DNA from: an uncultured Anaerococcus sp.
Lineage (GTDB): Bacteria; Bacillota; Clostridia; Tissierellales; Peptoniphilaceae
Length of the DNA stretch: 5,657 nucleotides
Reading direction: 5' to 3'
NCBI RefSeq assembly: GCF_943912825.1
Contig: NZ_CALTUX010000059.1
Location: 1 to 5,657, forward strand
Position numbers and translations under genes: made by a program. The notes under the pieces are model-generated. The model saw only the letters and a program-made list of their open reading frames with translations, was not told the DNA's origin and ran no database searches. Of this stretch, positions 5,589-5,657 are shown in pieces (positions within the stretch are counted from its first letter, which is position 1; every line of letters starts with the position of its first letter).

Positions 5589-5650
5589 TCGCCCTCCGCA
5601 AGGAGTCGCTTGTGGGGTGTAACGAAGAGGGGGTGTAAGGGGGAGGGCGA
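5589..5650. repeat. G-rich structured element bounded by a perfect 9-bp inverted repeat
   Basis: TCGCCCTCC (5589-5597) is the exact reverse complement of GGAGGGCGA (5642-5650), enclosing 44 bases. Inside is CTCC-GCAA-GGAG (5594-5605), a four-pair stem capped by a GNRA-type loop that competes with the outer stem, and a weak GCAAG/CTTGT pairing. The composition is utterly unlike the AT-rich flank. No start codon with a ribosome site opens a frame here. On the minus strand a short open frame enters from the window edge and stops at TAG near 5583-5588, so a 3' end of a leftward gene cannot be wholly excluded. A dispersed intergenic repeat is the preferred reading. Confidence 0.5.
5614..5645 (+). 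repeat. Tandem 16-mer (GGGGTGTAA...) within the G-rich element
   Basis: Two adjacent 16-base units, 5614-5629 and 5630-5645, agree at 13 of 16 positions. Both begin GGGGTGTAA and end in AG or GAG, differing only in CGAA versus GGGG. With the following GGG (5645-5647) the stretch has four runs of three or more G, separated by 11, 5 and 1 bases, so a G-quadruplex is possible though the first loop is long. Confidence 0.5.
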
Positions 5651-5657
5651 TGAGGAC

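Noticed and set aside
1..5657. CRISPR array, tRNA, rRNA or insertion sequence
   Set aside because: No regularly spaced repeats of CRISPR length, no cloverleaf with a T-arm word, no ribosomal RNA motifs and no transposase-like frame were found on either strand.

Overview
The window is low-GC DNA of the Firmicutes type. It has TATAAT-type promoters, AAAGGA/GGAG ribosome sites, heavy use of ATA, CTA, AGA and AGG codons, and very AT-rich spacers. Together with the protein sequences this suits an anaerobic coccus of the Peptoniphilaceae (Anaerococcus or relatives). That placement is an inference from style, not from a marker gene.

All three protein genes lie on the + strand. Bases 1-237 are a regulatory region: a GC-rich fragment cut by the window edge, a near-perfect 22-23 bp direct repeat, three copies of an operator-like motif (TTATC-N3-GATAA), a perfect 8-bp dyad, and an extended -10 promoter. 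Next comes a 951-residue M16C (PreP/falcilysin-type) zinc metallopeptidase at 238-3093, with its zinc site and its C-terminal Arg/Tyr signature intact.

After an 84-101 nt AT-rich spacer with its own promoter (-10 at 3161) comes a translationally coupled pair. The first gene encodes a membrane-anchored XpaC-family protein (3196-4296). The second encodes a TelA/YaaN-family 'toxic anion resistance' protein (4293-5405). They overlap by ATGA. This pairing is known in Firmicutes and suggests a shared envelope- or stress-related function, but the biochemistry is unsettled. Nothing links the peptidase functionally to the pair except adjacency.

The last 252 bases carry no convincing gene. They hold an AT-rich stretch with weak hairpins, a good intrinsic terminator pointing leftward (5563-5581), and a strikingly G-rich structured element (5589-5650). 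That element is bounded by a perfect 9-bp inverted repeat and contains a tandem 16-mer, a GNRA-capped mini-hairpin and four G-runs. It shares short words in opposite orientation with the GC-rich left edge, so both may belong to a dispersed intergenic repeat family. The genes themselves are of known families. The least explained parts are the promoter-proximal repeats and the right-hand G-rich element.
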